A stretch of 64,000 bases of DNA from Ignavibacteria bacterium (lineage in GTDB: Bacteria > Bacteroidota > Ignavibacteria > Tepidaquicellales > Tepidaquicellaceae). The notes beneath the pieces are model-generated. The model was not told the origin of the DNA, made no database searches, and worked only from the letters and a program-made list of their open reading frames with translations. Each line of letters begins with the position of its first letter. Position 1 is the stretch's first letter. Below, piece after piece: positions 25,914-35,345 of the stretch. The stretch is from contig JADJTX010000025.1 of NCBI GenBank assembly GCA_016710985.1, forward strand, positions 47,936 to 111,935, read 5' to 3'. The position numbers were made by a program, and so were the translations under genes.

Positions 25914-26530
25914 TATTTTACTTCAGCAGCATTAGCTGTTTATTAACCACTCATGGTTTACCTGTTAAATATATTTGCATTATTTACAAAATTCTTTCGT
26001 TACTTTAATAAGCAATTTCAAAGTCGTAGCACGTGCTGTTTCTAAGTTTAAGACCTCAGACTTAAGAAAAGGCATCTTTATATCAGAATCATAATCATAT
26101 TATTTTATCACTTCATCTATTTTCAGAAAACCAGTCCTTTAAATTTTGTAATCAAAGATAGTTTGTATCCGTTCATTCTGATTTTCTAAAACTGAAACAT
26201 AAACATATTTCATATTTTGTTTTAATATGAAATCCTGTTTTGACCGGAGTATAGTTCATATGAAATTGATTGTAAACAGAATACTGTCAACTGCAGTTTT
26301 ATCGGTATCTTCATTGATAGATTAAATTTAAAACACAGATGCACAAGGGGGTACAGAGGATTTAATAATAGCCTGTTTCCCTCTGTGTCTGTGTTGAGTT
26401 CTTTAGTTTTGAGACACCATCTTTCGAAAGGGAGGGCACGGTGAGGTTATTTAATTATGTTTGTTGATTTTTCATAAAGAACCAAAGTGTATGAACAAAT
26501 AAAATTTTTTTTTAGATGGTATTCAAATCA
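25914..26530. other. 617-bp gap with an inverted repeat
   Basis: No gene seen between convergent genes. At 26331-26395 an inverted word repeat is present: AACACAGATGCACAAGGGGG ... CCCTCTGTGTCTGTGTT, the same style as the elements at 20856-21235. The rest (25940-26330) has no recognisable feature. Confidence 0.6.
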
Positions 26531-28966
26531 TTAAGGTCTCATCCTTATAATAAAATTAACAGAATTATTATTTGTAATGATCACATCAGTCAGGTCAGCC
26601 AGATTATCACCGTTGACATCAGATGCGTCATATCCGGCAACAAAATCCGAAGCGTCATTAAATGCAAGTATCACATCGTTAAGATCAATTAAACCATTCT
26701 GATCAATGTCACCGCTGTATATTGCGTATATTTCCGGAACAATCTCAACCTGTACCTGATTTGATCCGAAAGCTGCATCCTGACTTACGGTAAAATCATA
26801 ATTTAAATTCCCGCTTAAAAAATCAAATGCAACAGGAGCTGCACTCCATGTCTCAATTGAGTTTCTGTGTTCGACTTCGATGTAATAAAGTGACAGGAAA
26901 TCGGCTTCCGTAAAATTTACATAAATAATATTATCTTCATCAGGAGTTTCATCCTGAATGCCAACGTCGAGCTGGGGAGCTATATCTTCATGGAGATGAA
27001 CTCTGAATGTATCGGCAATACAGGAATCAACTGGTCGGTAGAAGCCTTCCGTAAAAACTTTCAGACCAAGCGCAGGAATTTTCATAGATACCTCATTAAA
27101 CTGAATCCCCCAGGAATAGGACAACCCCGTGCCTGAAATGTTGTTATCATAGATCAGAAGCTTCCAAAAACCCGCAGTATTGTTTCCTATGAACGGACTC
27201 AGACTCACAAATGGTTTAATGCGTGGACCAAATGAAACATATCTGCCGTTATTCAAACTGCTGTCCGCCTGATCATCAAATATTGTAACTACATTGTCAG
27301 AATTTGGAGCCAGTATATTGCTGAAATATAAAACTCTCTGTTCACCGTCCGGCGCTTCAAGTATAATTGTCAGATCTTCTTCCCTGGTATTGTTGATGGC
27401 GACAAAAACATTTATATCATTTACTGTTGTATCAAGATTTACTTTAATGGAATCAATAGTGAGATTTAAAGGTGGTGTTGAATCGGGAATCATCTTTCCC
27501 GAAGTCTTCAGATTGAATCCGTCGGAAAAGTTTATTGAATTTTCCCGGAGAAGAGGGGAGACTGGCTGATTGTCAATTGCTCCTGTATGACTGAACCGGG
27601 CTCCGTTTACAAAAACCAATCCGGGACCGTTGTCTGCATTATCAAATGAATATCCGTCCAGATTATAAACTACATTTATTGCGCCCGGATTTGGTTCGTT
27701 TTCATTTTCGATTGACTGATATAAATATCTCTGAATGTCAGTACCGGATTTTACATAGTTCGAAATTCTTACTTCGTCTATGAATCCGTTAAAATTGCTT
27801 CCGGTAGTTCCATTACTTCCGATAAATATGTTTTCCGCTCCATTAGTTATCAATCCGACAGGGTTTGAACCCTGTCCTGTAAGTAATCCATTTGTATAAA
27901 AGAAATATTTTCCGGTTGCGCCGTCATAAGTAAAAGCTACATGAGTCCATATATTCAGAGTTACCGGCTGTGCAGATAAGAAATTCGGATTTCCATTGAT
28001 CAGACAATATAAAAGTCCGTTGAATAATCTCATGCTGTAGTTTATTCCGGGTCCGAATGGTGTACCTTTTTGAAATATGATCTGTACGGATGACAGGTCT
28101 CTCGGTAAGATCCATGCCTCCATTGTAATTGCTGAAACCGGACTGATGTTTGAATTGTCAGTTCCTGTTAAATAATCGTCTGCTCCGTCAAGCTCTGCGC
28201 TTTCATTCGGAGAAACAGTTACAGACGGTCTGTTGCTCAGGTCAAGTCCTGTGACATTGTTGTTTCTTCCCGTTCCGTTATTTCCGCTCCAGTCAAATAA
28301 AGTGAAATCTGTCCCGGCAGGTTCTTTGTCCTGAAAAGTTAAAGACAGGACAAGCTGTGAGTAAATCCCTGTGGATGCGGCAAGAGAAGTTCTTCTGAAC
28401 TGATATATTTCTGTCTGAACATTTGCTTTAGACCATACTCTTAATTCATCCATGTATCCTGCAAAAGGGCTGTTTACATTTCCTTTTCCGATACGCAGTG
28501 AATCGGAGTTTGTAATTGGAGCAGCGCCGGATACAGTGGCACTTGTATCGAGAATACCGTTGATGTAGACGCTGAACAAATTTGAGGCTGCATTATACAC
28601 GCCTGCAATATGTGTCCAGGTATTATTTGGAATGGCTGTTTTACCAGTCAGTCTTGTGATACTGTTGGTTCTTATTGCAACTCTTCCGTTGTTTAAATAC
28701 AAAGTATATCCGTTAGCAAGTGTCCCGGCTCTTTTTTCAAGAATGATCTGATTAGCAGGGGAGGTCACATTTAACGGACTGATCCATGTTTCAATGGTAA
28801 AGTCCGAAGTAATATCCAGAGAAGCTGAATCTTTAAAGGCAATATAACTCACTGATGCACCTGAGAAGCTGCAAGCCTGATTCCAGAATAAAAAAGCTTT
28901 CGCATTCTCATAAAAAATTGAAGTCATCAGCATTGTGAATACTATAAATAGTAATTTTGATTTCAT
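26531..28966 (-). CDS. Secreted LamG-LamG-P-domain protein with dockerin-like tail (paralogue 1)
   Basis: An ~811-residue surface protein. ATG 28966 gives the signal peptide MKSKLLFIVFTMLMTSIFY..AKA and has AAGGA upstream; a GTG seven codons earlier is the alternative. Order: LamG/concanavalin domain 1 (about 28-225; SLDITSDFTIETWISPLN, THIAGVYNAASN, MDELRVW); LamG 2 (about 250-430; AITMEAWILPRD, WTHVAFTYDGATG, IDEVRIS); a proprotein-convertase P-like domain (about 495-640; LTIILEAPDG, GFWKLLIYDN); a small domain with HRNSIETWSA (about 650-745); two dockerin-like loops (DIDQNGLIDLNDVI, DVNGDNLADLTDVI) and the end NNNSVNFIIRMRP. It is one of four paralogues here. Confidence 0.88.
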   Translation of the reverse strand: MKSKLLFIVFTMLMTSIFYENAKAFLFWNQACSFSGASVSYIAFKDSASLDITSDFTIETWISPLNVTSPANQIILEKRAGTLANGYTLYLNNGRVAIRTNSITRLTGKTAIPNNTWTHIAGVYNAASNLFSVYINGILDTSATVSGAAPITNSDSLRIGKGNVNSPFAGYMDELRVWSKANVQTEIYQFRRTSLAASTGIYSQLVLSLTFQDKEPAGTDFTLFDWSGNNGTGRNNNVTGLDLSNRPSVTVSPNESAELDGADDYLTGTDNSNISPVSAITMEAWILPRDLSSVQIIFQKGTPFGPGINYSMRLFNGLLYCLINGNPNFLSAQPVTLNIWTHVAFTYDGATGKYFFYTNGLLTGQGSNPVGLITNGAENIFIGSNGTTGSNFNGFIDEVRISNYVKSGTDIQRYLYQSIENENEPNPGAINVVYNLDGYSFDNADNGPGLVFVNGARFSHTGAIDNQPVSPLLRENSINFSDGFNLKTSGKMIPDSTPPLNLTIDSIKVNLDTTVNDINVFVAINNTREEDLTIILEAPDGEQRVLYFSNILAPNSDNVVTIFDDQADSSLNNGRYVSFGPRIKPFVSLSPFIGNNTAGFWKLLIYDNNISGTGLSYSWGIQFNEVSMKIPALGLKVFTEGFYRPVDSCIADTFRVHLHEDIAPQLDVGIQDETPDEDNIIYVNFTEADFLSLYYIEVEHRNSIETWSAAPVAFDFLSGNLNYDFTVSQDAAFGSNQVQVEIVPEIYAIYSGDIDQNGLIDLNDVILAFNDASDFVAGYDASDVNGDNLADLTDVIITNNNSVNFIIRMRP

Positions 28967-29173
28967 TTTTAAATATTCCTTAAACACAGATTTTAAAAAA
29001 ACGTTGTAAAAAATTTAACTGATCACGCATCAATGGTTAGTTATGGGTTTTATATGTTCAATTTCTATATTATTAATAATTAAACTCATCAAGATAAATT
29101 ATTAAAGTTAAAAAGAATTCTAAAATCTTAATCTAAAATTAGTTAAAGAAAATCAAAGAAAGTTAAAGTTTAA

Positions 29174-29207
29174 AAACTTCCGAAGCCTGTCCCGGCTCCG
29201 GAAGTTT
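29174..29207 (-). terminator. Rho-independent terminator of the T9SS-tail protein gene
   Basis: On the minus strand AAACTTCCG-GAGCC pairs with GGCTT-CGGAAGTTT around a GGGACA loop and is followed by TTAAACTTT. It lies 25 nt after the stop of the gene at 29232. Confidence 0.8.
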
Positions 29208-29231
29208 GACTCACCATATTATTGATAATCA

Positions 29232-30962
29232 TTATTTAAGTAAGATCATTTTTCGTATTTCAGTGAAATTACCTGCTGTGAGCCTGTAATAATAGACTCC
29301 TGTTGACAGGTCAGCGCCGCTGAATTCTATTTCATATCTGCCGTAACTTTTGTTTTCATTTACTAAAGTAAATATTTCTTTACCTGCAACGTCGAATATC
29401 TTAATTGTAACAAATGCTTCTTCAGGAACATCATATTTTATTGTTGTAGAAGGGTTGAATGGATTCGGATAATTCTGGTTTAAATTAAATTCGGTAATAT
29501 CATTAATGTTATCTTCCTGCATTCCTGTAGGACTGTCTGCCGGACCGAGACATATTGTTTTTGTGTTCATCCCCGGTGTAACAATGCCCGGGGTCCATTG
29601 TTTATCCCCAAGTTTCCATTTTATAAGAATCATCGAATCGATCTTATGGGGATTATTATAAATCTGAAGGACAGTTGAATCCTGACAATTCGTAGACGGA
29701 ATAATGCCATTTACGTTAGTTCTCCAGAGGAACGGGTCAAAGGAATTGGTGCCTCTGTAAGTTTCCCCTGTTATTGCATAACCATCGGGAACGCTGACAT
29801 TTGATTTAACGAGATCAAAACCCGCATCTGCTTCCGGGGTTGTTGCATCCCAGATCCTTGTCCATATTGGAGCACCGCCTGTTACCGGAATTTTCATTAG
29901 TAATGCATTATTTGAAGTAGTTGATCTTCTTCTTGAACCGGTGACAACCAGATGACTTCCATCCAGTACAATTGAATTTCCCTCTTCAATGAATGCTGTG
30001 CTCCCGTAAGTCCTTGACCACATGAGTCCTCCCGATGCATTGACTCTGAATACAATAATATCCTTTTCAGACTGAACATAAGCGTTGGTAAACCCGACTA
30101 CTACGAAACCTCCGTCAGACATGGGAATGATTTTTCTCGGCTCGGTGGAAGGATAGAAACTTGAGGATGGAAAGTTAAACCTGTAAACTTTATTCCAGAT
30201 CACAGAACCGGTATAAGATAATTTTACAACCATAATATCCCATATTCCGGCGGTGGCTGAGAAATAATTTGTTCTTGCTGCAACTCCATAACTTGTTCCG
30301 GCTGATTGAAAGCATATCGAATAAGCTTCTTCTGTGGATCCGCTTTCTATTGAGCTTGATACATAAGAATTGTATCTGTAAATCCAATTCCTCACACCCA
30401 ACTGATCATATTGTGAAACCAGTAATTTATTCCTGAGTCTATCTCCTAAGTTTTTTTCATCCCAGCCTGTAAATCCCAGGTTTTTATTCGGATCAAGAAT
30501 GACCTGCATATACTGGCTGTTGTTCGGATCATCCAGTCTTTTTGAATATGACAGGGCTGAGGATTTGTCAAGTTTTACAAAAGTTGCGCGCTGTTTGGAA
30601 GCGTCATACATATTACCGGCAAGTACATATCCTGAATCGTTTAAAGTCTGAACCAGCGAATAGCATTTATCGTCAAAAGTAGTTCCGATCATTCTGACAG
30701 ATTCATGCACGCCGGTTGACCTGACTTTAAGAAATAACCAGTCAAACGGACCAATGCCGCAGAGAGGATTGTATGAATACCCTGCAATTGCATAGCCGTC
30801 ATCAATTCTGTTGGTGATCGATCTTCCGAATTCAGTTCCGGAAACTGCACCGCATTTTACATCATAAGAGCGTTCCTGATACTGACCGTACGAGTTTTGG
30901 AAATTGATTAAAACAATGATTGCGAAGAGCAGAACTTTTAAACTGGAAATTAAGCTTTTCAT
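29232..30962 (-). CDS. Secreted propeller protein with type-A T9SS sorting tail
   Basis: A 576-residue exported protein: signal peptide (MKSLISSLKVLLFAIIVLIN), a repetitive beta region (about 40-430) with DGYAIAG, SGYVLAGN, GGFVVVGF, SHLVVTGS and DGYAITGE at regular spacing, typical of a propeller built from repeats of ~50 residues, and a C-terminal T9SS sorting domain: NQNYPNPFNPSTTIKYDVPE, then KIFDVAGKEI, GVYYYRLTAG and KMILLK. It would be exported by Sec, then by the type IX system, and attached at the surface. It is the only protein in the window with this tail. AGGAGA lies 7 nt before ATG; a candidate TAnnTTTG box is at 31009-31016 and a terminator follows. Confidence 0.92.
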   Translation of the reverse strand: MKSLISSLKVLLFAIIVLINFQNSYGQYQERSYDVKCGAVSGTEFGRSITNRIDDGYAIAGYSYNPLCGIGPFDWLFLKVRSTGVHESVRMIGTTFDDKCYSLVQTLNDSGYVLAGNMYDASKQRATFVKLDKSSALSYSKRLDDPNNSQYMQVILDPNKNLGFTGWDEKNLGDRLRNKLLVSQYDQLGVRNWIYRYNSYVSSSIESGSTEEAYSICFQSAGTSYGVAARTNYFSATAGIWDIMVVKLSYTGSVIWNKVYRFNFPSSSFYPSTEPRKIIPMSDGGFVVVGFTNAYVQSEKDIIVFRVNASGGLMWSRTYGSTAFIEEGNSIVLDGSHLVVTGSRRRSTTSNNALLMKIPVTGGAPIWTRIWDATTPEADAGFDLVKSNVSVPDGYAITGETYRGTNSFDPFLWRTNVNGIIPSTNCQDSTVLQIYNNPHKIDSMILIKWKLGDKQWTPGIVTPGMNTKTICLGPADSPTGMQEDNINDITEFNLNQNYPNPFNPSTTIKYDVPEEAFVTIKIFDVAGKEIFTLVNENKSYGRYEIEFSGADLSTGVYYYRLTAGNFTEIRKMILLK

Positions 30963-31008
30963 TTTGATATCTCCTTATTATTTAATTACTTAAGAAAAAT
31001 TTCTTATA

Positions 31009-31016
31009 CAAAAATA
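31009..31016 (-). promoter_or_regulatory. Candidate -7 box for the T9SS-tail protein gene
   Basis: On the minus strand TATTTTTG (TAnnTTTG) lies 47 nt before the ATG at 30962. The mRNA would carry a leader of about 40 nt with an AGGAGA ribosome site. Confidence 0.4.
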
Positions 31017-31288
31017 AAGAGTTCTGTTACAGCCGTTCAATCAAACAATTTTGATTTTGTTATAACATTTAAGACAAACATTATTTCATTAATAGATTAA
31101 AATGTTTAATTTCGGTCAGAAAATGATAAAATTTGCAAATTGAATTGTGTCAGGTTTTGTACATTCCGGCATTTTTTCTGACATGAATTCCTGCTGGTCG
31201 ATACGATTTAAACATTAAATAATTGATGATCAGTTTGTAAAGAACATTTTTAAAAAAATGTAACATTTAATTTTTACACGAAGGAAAA

Positions 31289-32734
31289 TTGATAAAGCTA
31301 AAAGTCCTGGATATTATCCGCGAACTGTCTAAAGAAGAATTGAAAAAATTCAGTGATTACCTTTGCTCTCCGGTATTCAATAAAAGGAAGATCATATTCA
31401 ATTTGTTTGAAGTTTACAGAAAGCATTACCCGGATTTTGATAATCCAAATCTGACTAAAGAGAAAGTATTTAAAAAATTATTTCCGGGAAAAAAGTATAG
31501 TGATGAGATTTTCAGAAATCTAAACTCTTTGTTACTAAAGCATGCAGAAGAATTTCTTTCCTTCATAAATTATTCAAGGGATGAATTCTCAGTGAAGAGG
31601 CATCTCCTTTCTGAATTAAATCATAAAAAAATACTTTCTCTGTTTGATAAGAATTTTGAGGAAGGCAGAAAAATGCTTGATTCATCAGGACAGAAAGATC
31701 TTGACTATTTCTTCAGCCGGTTTGAATTATATCAGCAGAGGGATACATACAACAGCATAATCAATAAGTTTTCAAAAGAGGATATTTCTGAGGCGGAAAA
31801 AAGCTTTCTTACTTTTTTTATAATTAAATTAATTGAGCTTCAGAACTACATTTTATATCAGTGCAAAGTATTAGGCCTGGACAATTCTCTTTATCTGAAA
31901 GCAGCATCCATTGATCTGATAATGAAAAAGATCCCTGAAGAAATTTCACAGCTGCCTCAGATTCAGATCTATTATACCGGATTAAAACTTGAGCAGACCG
32001 GTAATGAGAAGTACTATACAATACTTAAAACACTTTTAAGCAGTTACGGAAGTCTCTTAAAAAAGGAAGAGCTGTATAATAAATATCTTTATCTTATAAA
32101 TTACATAAAGACGAACCATTCGACAAAGGAAATAAAAACCAACTCCGAACTATTTCAGCTTAGAAAGGAAATCATAGAAAAAAATCTGCTTATGGAAAAC
32201 ACGATCAAGAACATGTTCTTTCTTAATCTTGTTAAGTCAGGGCTGAAAATAAAAGAATTTGATTGGATATTTGATTTTATAAAAAATTATCAGTCACTTC
32301 TCATTCCAAAGTACAAGGAAGTTACCGTCAGCCTTGCCCTTGCATTGTACTACTTTGAAAAAAAAGAATTCGGCAATTCGCTTTCATATGCCGCCAGAGT
32401 TAAGTATGAGGATAATTTTTATAATCTTCAGGCTAAGAATATTACTTTGAGAATCTATTTTGAAACAAATGAGTTTGAAAGCATGCTTAACTTTATTTCA
32501 AGTTACAGAATGTACCTTTCCAAAAACAGAACGCTGAAGAAAAAAGAGATCCTTTCTCATAATTTATTCCTGAATTTCACGGATAAGCTGATAAGGGTAA
32601 AAGAGCAGAAAAAATTTTATAAGCTGAGAGCTCTCCTTGACGAAATATCCGGTAAGGATTTTGTCAATAATATCTGGCTGATTGATAAAGTCAAAGATAT
32701 GATCAGAGAAAACAAAGTGAAAAAAACATTTTGA
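31289..32734 (+). CDS. 481-aa all-helical protein, family A (copy 2)
   Basis: Function unknown; homologous over its length to the 500-aa protein at 24411. Shared features are the N-terminal helical unit (VLDIIRELSKEELKKFSDYL, SPVFNK), LTKEKVFKKLFPGKKY near residue 55-70, and the C-terminal FDWIFDFIKNYQSLLIPKYK with SYRMYLSKNRTLKKKE, against TWTFEFIKKYRSKLHPDKR and SYKHFLSNDTTLSSNE in copy 1. It is predicted cytoplasmic. The start is TTG 31289 with AAGGA 6 nt upstream. It converges with the LamG gene 99 bp downstream, the same arrangement as copy 1. Confidence 0.8.
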   Translation: MIKLKVLDIIRELSKEELKKFSDYLCSPVFNKRKIIFNLFEVYRKHYPDFDNPNLTKEKVFKKLFPGKKYSDEIFRNLNSLLLKHAEEFLSFINYSRDEFSVKRHLLSELNHKKILSLFDKNFEEGRKMLDSSGQKDLDYFFSRFELYQQRDTYNSIINKFSKEDISEAEKSFLTFFIIKLIELQNYILYQCKVLGLDNSLYLKAASIDLIMKKIPEEISQLPQIQIYYTGLKLEQTGNEKYYTILKTLLSSYGSLLKKEELYNKYLYLINYIKTNHSTKEIKTNSELFQLRKEIIEKNLLMENTIKNMFFLNLVKSGLKIKEFDWIFDFIKNYQSLLIPKYKEVTVSLALALYYFEKKEFGNSLSYAARVKYEDNFYNLQAKNITLRIYFETNEFESMLNFISSYRMYLSKNRTLKKKEILSHNLFLNFTDKLIRVKEQKKFYKLRALLDEISGKDFVNNIWLIDKVKDMIRENKVKKTF

Positions 32735-32832
32735 CTGTAGCACAGATTATTATTTACATTACAAATACTTTTCAATTTCTATCAAATAATCTGTGCTAAG
32801 ATACCAAACTATTGCAGCAGTACTGATAACTG

Positions 32833-35253
32833 TTAAGGAACAAATGCATGCACAAAATTTCTAGAATTATTAAACACGAGTACTATATCAGCCAGATCAA
32901 CAATATTATCGCCTGTAACATCAGACTGATCATAACCTGTAACAAAATCTGCAGCACTGTTGAAAACAGTAAGTATATCTGTAAGATCAACCGATTCATT
33001 TTGGTTTACATCACCTCCGTATATTGCAAATCTTACAGGTGAGTTATCAACCTGAATCACATTCTGTCCCAATACCATATCATCGAGATTCATGAAATCT
33101 ATATTTGCTTCTGCCATTGTAAATTGAAAATTCTGAGCTGCCCACGTTTCAATAGAATTTCTGTGTGTGATCTGAAGTAAAAAATTCTTACCGTTCGAAA
33201 GTAAGCCGTTTGGAAAATAACTAAAATAGCAATTACCGTTTTTATCAACGACAGCTTTAGAACTTTGATCAATACTTATACCGACTATTCTTGCAGTTAA
33301 AGTATCAGGGGTCATAATGTTAGAAGTGGAGTCATAAAATCCCTGTATTAACGCTGACAGATTCAGGTTTTTAGCACGTATATCCATTTCATTAACCTGA
33401 ATTCCCCAGGCGCAAAGAAATCCTGTATTTGCTGCAACTTCGTCTCTGATTTTAATTTTCCAGAATCCTTTTAAATTATCTCCGGAGAAGATTGAATTCA
33501 TATTGATTTCAGGTTTTAGTTTGCAATAAAAGGATGCATACCTTCCGTCTATAAGTGAGCTGTCAGCATCATCATCAAAAACCGTAATGATATTATTATC
33601 CTGTGAGTTTGCGGATTTATTTCCAAACACTTTTACAGAATCACCATTTGGTGCAATCAATACAATATCAAGGTCAGAAGACCGGGTGTGATTAATTGCA
33701 ACAAAAAAATTTATGTCTGACAAAGCATCATTGAGATTTATGTTGAGGCTGTCAATGATTGTTCCCTGAGTTCCGGCTGCCGGAATTCTTTTATTAGAAG
33801 TCTTTGTATAGTAAGCCTTGGTAAATGTTCTGTTTTCACCCTGATTCAATGGAGACACAGGCTGATTTGGAATCTGACCCGGATGACTGAATCTCGCATT
33901 ATTTCTGAAAAACAGTCTTGGTCCGCCGTCACCAATATTATCGAGAGTATTTCCGTCAAAGCTGTAATTTATGTTTTTTCTGATCAGATTAGGATCATTA
34001 TTATAATCAAGAGAAGCATAGTTAGTTACATAAATTTCTTCCTGAGATTTTGCGCTGTTTGTTATTCTCACTTCGTCGAGATATCCGTTCAGGTCTCCTA
34101 TGCTTCCCGGTACGCCTCCGACATATAATGAATCCGCAGTAATATTTATATTAGCCGGCGCAACTGAACTTGTTTTTACGAGAACTCCGTTTAAAAAAAA
34201 CTGATACTGACCGTTTGATCTGTATGTAAAAGCGAGGTATGACCATTGATTCAGAGGAATGATCCTATCTGAATTAAACACAGTGTTATTTATCATGGCA
34301 TTAAAATTCAGTGTGCTAATTACAATTCCGTAATTGTTTCCTTTTGTAATTAACCTGCAGGTTCCGCCGTTCCTCGGATAAACCCAGCATTCAAGAGTTA
34401 CAGCCGTATCCGTATTAATAGACGTTGTATCTTTTCCTGCGAGATAATCTTCGGTGCCGTCTAATTCCAGACATTCATTCAGTGAAATGGTTTGAATTGG
34501 CTTGAATCCCCCTCCTGCCATGCTGTTAAAAGGTGATGCCAGTAATACATTACGCAGGTTAGCATTATTTCCGTTTCCTGACATATCTTTAAAATCATTT
34601 GAGAAAGTATTTTCAGCCTGAAATGCTATTGACATGACAAGTCCGCTGTAAATGCCGCCTGAAGTTCCGAGAGAAGTTCTCATATACCGGTTTACTTCAG
34701 TTGCGTTTAAGAGTCTGTTCCATAATCTTACTTCATCAAGCTGACCGTTGAAAGGAGTCGATGCTCCGCTTATACCTATGAATAAAGAATCTGTATTGGT
34801 TAGTGGTGCAGCTCCGGCTACAATTGCAGTTGTATCTGCCAACCCATTAATATAAATAGTGAAAGCATCTGTAGATGAATTATAAGTCCCGGCAATGTGT
34901 GTCCATGTATTTACTGTAAGCGTTGTGGAGACTCTGCTTGTCAGCCGTGGAGCCCCGTTTGTTAACATGGAGATACTCCCTGTATTATTAAGCCGTAATG
35001 CATAACGTAAGCTGGTACCGAGCACCCCTCCTTTTGAAATGATCCCTTTAGATGCTCCCGATAAGCTTGATGGATTTACCCAGGCTTCTATTGAAAAACT
35101 TCCTGTAATGTTTATTGAAGCTGAATTCGGAATTGAAGCATAGCTTCCGGAATTACCTGCAAAGATTGCAGTCCGATTCCAGTACATTTGAGAATAAGAT
35201 TCATTTAAGAAAATCCCTGAAATTAAGAATAATAAGGTGAGTAATGTTTTCAT
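32833..35253 (-). CDS. Secreted LamG-LamG-P-domain protein with dockerin-like tail (paralogue 2)
   Basis: An 806-residue paralogue with the same order as at 26531. Signal peptide MKTLLTLLFLISGIFLNESY; LamG 1 (SINITGSFSIEAWVNPSS, TWTHIAGTYNSST, LDEVRLW); LamG 2 (AVTLECWVYPRN, WSYLAFTYRSNG, LDEVRIT); P-like domain (LDIVLIAPNGD, GFWKIKIRDE); the HRNSIETWAA domain; dockerin-like pair (DVNQNESVDLTDIL, DVTGDNIVDLADIV) and the end NNSRNFVHAFVP. LamG domains usually bind carbohydrate or adhesive ligands. It is the last of three tandem LamG genes read leftward from 40343; spacers carry repeats, and no promoter was recognised for it. Confidence 0.88.
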   Translation of the reverse strand: MKTLLTLLFLISGIFLNESYSQMYWNRTAIFAGNSGSYASIPNSASINITGSFSIEAWVNPSSLSGASKGIISKGGVLGTSLRYALRLNNTGSISMLTNGAPRLTSRVSTTLTVNTWTHIAGTYNSSTDAFTIYINGLADTTAIVAGAAPLTNTDSLFIGISGASTPFNGQLDEVRLWNRLLNATEVNRYMRTSLGTSGGIYSGLVMSIAFQAENTFSNDFKDMSGNGNNANLRNVLLASPFNSMAGGGFKPIQTISLNECLELDGTEDYLAGKDTTSINTDTAVTLECWVYPRNGGTCRLITKGNNYGIVISTLNFNAMINNTVFNSDRIIPLNQWSYLAFTYRSNGQYQFFLNGVLVKTSSVAPANINITADSLYVGGVPGSIGDLNGYLDEVRITNSAKSQEEIYVTNYASLDYNNDPNLIRKNINYSFDGNTLDNIGDGGPRLFFRNNARFSHPGQIPNQPVSPLNQGENRTFTKAYYTKTSNKRIPAAGTQGTIIDSLNINLNDALSDINFFVAINHTRSSDLDIVLIAPNGDSVKVFGNKSANSQDNNIITVFDDDADSSLIDGRYASFYCKLKPEINMNSIFSGDNLKGFWKIKIRDEVAANTGFLCAWGIQVNEMDIRAKNLNLSALIQGFYDSTSNIMTPDTLTARIVGISIDQSSKAVVDKNGNCYFSYFPNGLLSNGKNFLLQITHRNSIETWAAQNFQFTMAEANIDFMNLDDMVLGQNVIQVDNSPVRFAIYGGDVNQNESVDLTDILTVFNSAADFVTGYDQSDVTGDNIVDLADIVLVFNNSRNFVHAFVP

Positions 35254-35263
35254 AGTGTTTAGT

Positions 35264-35345
35264 TAAAAGTTAAAAGTTAAAAGTTATAAATTGAAATATG
35301 AAAGTTGTAAGATATTCATTATTCATTATTCATTATTCATTATTA
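35264..35345. repeat. AAGTTAAA and ATTCATT arrays
   Basis: Three 8-bp AAGTTAAA units (35264-35290) and four or five ATTCATT heptamers (35314-35345). The heptamer array includes the stop codon of the LamG gene ending at 35343. Confidence 0.9.
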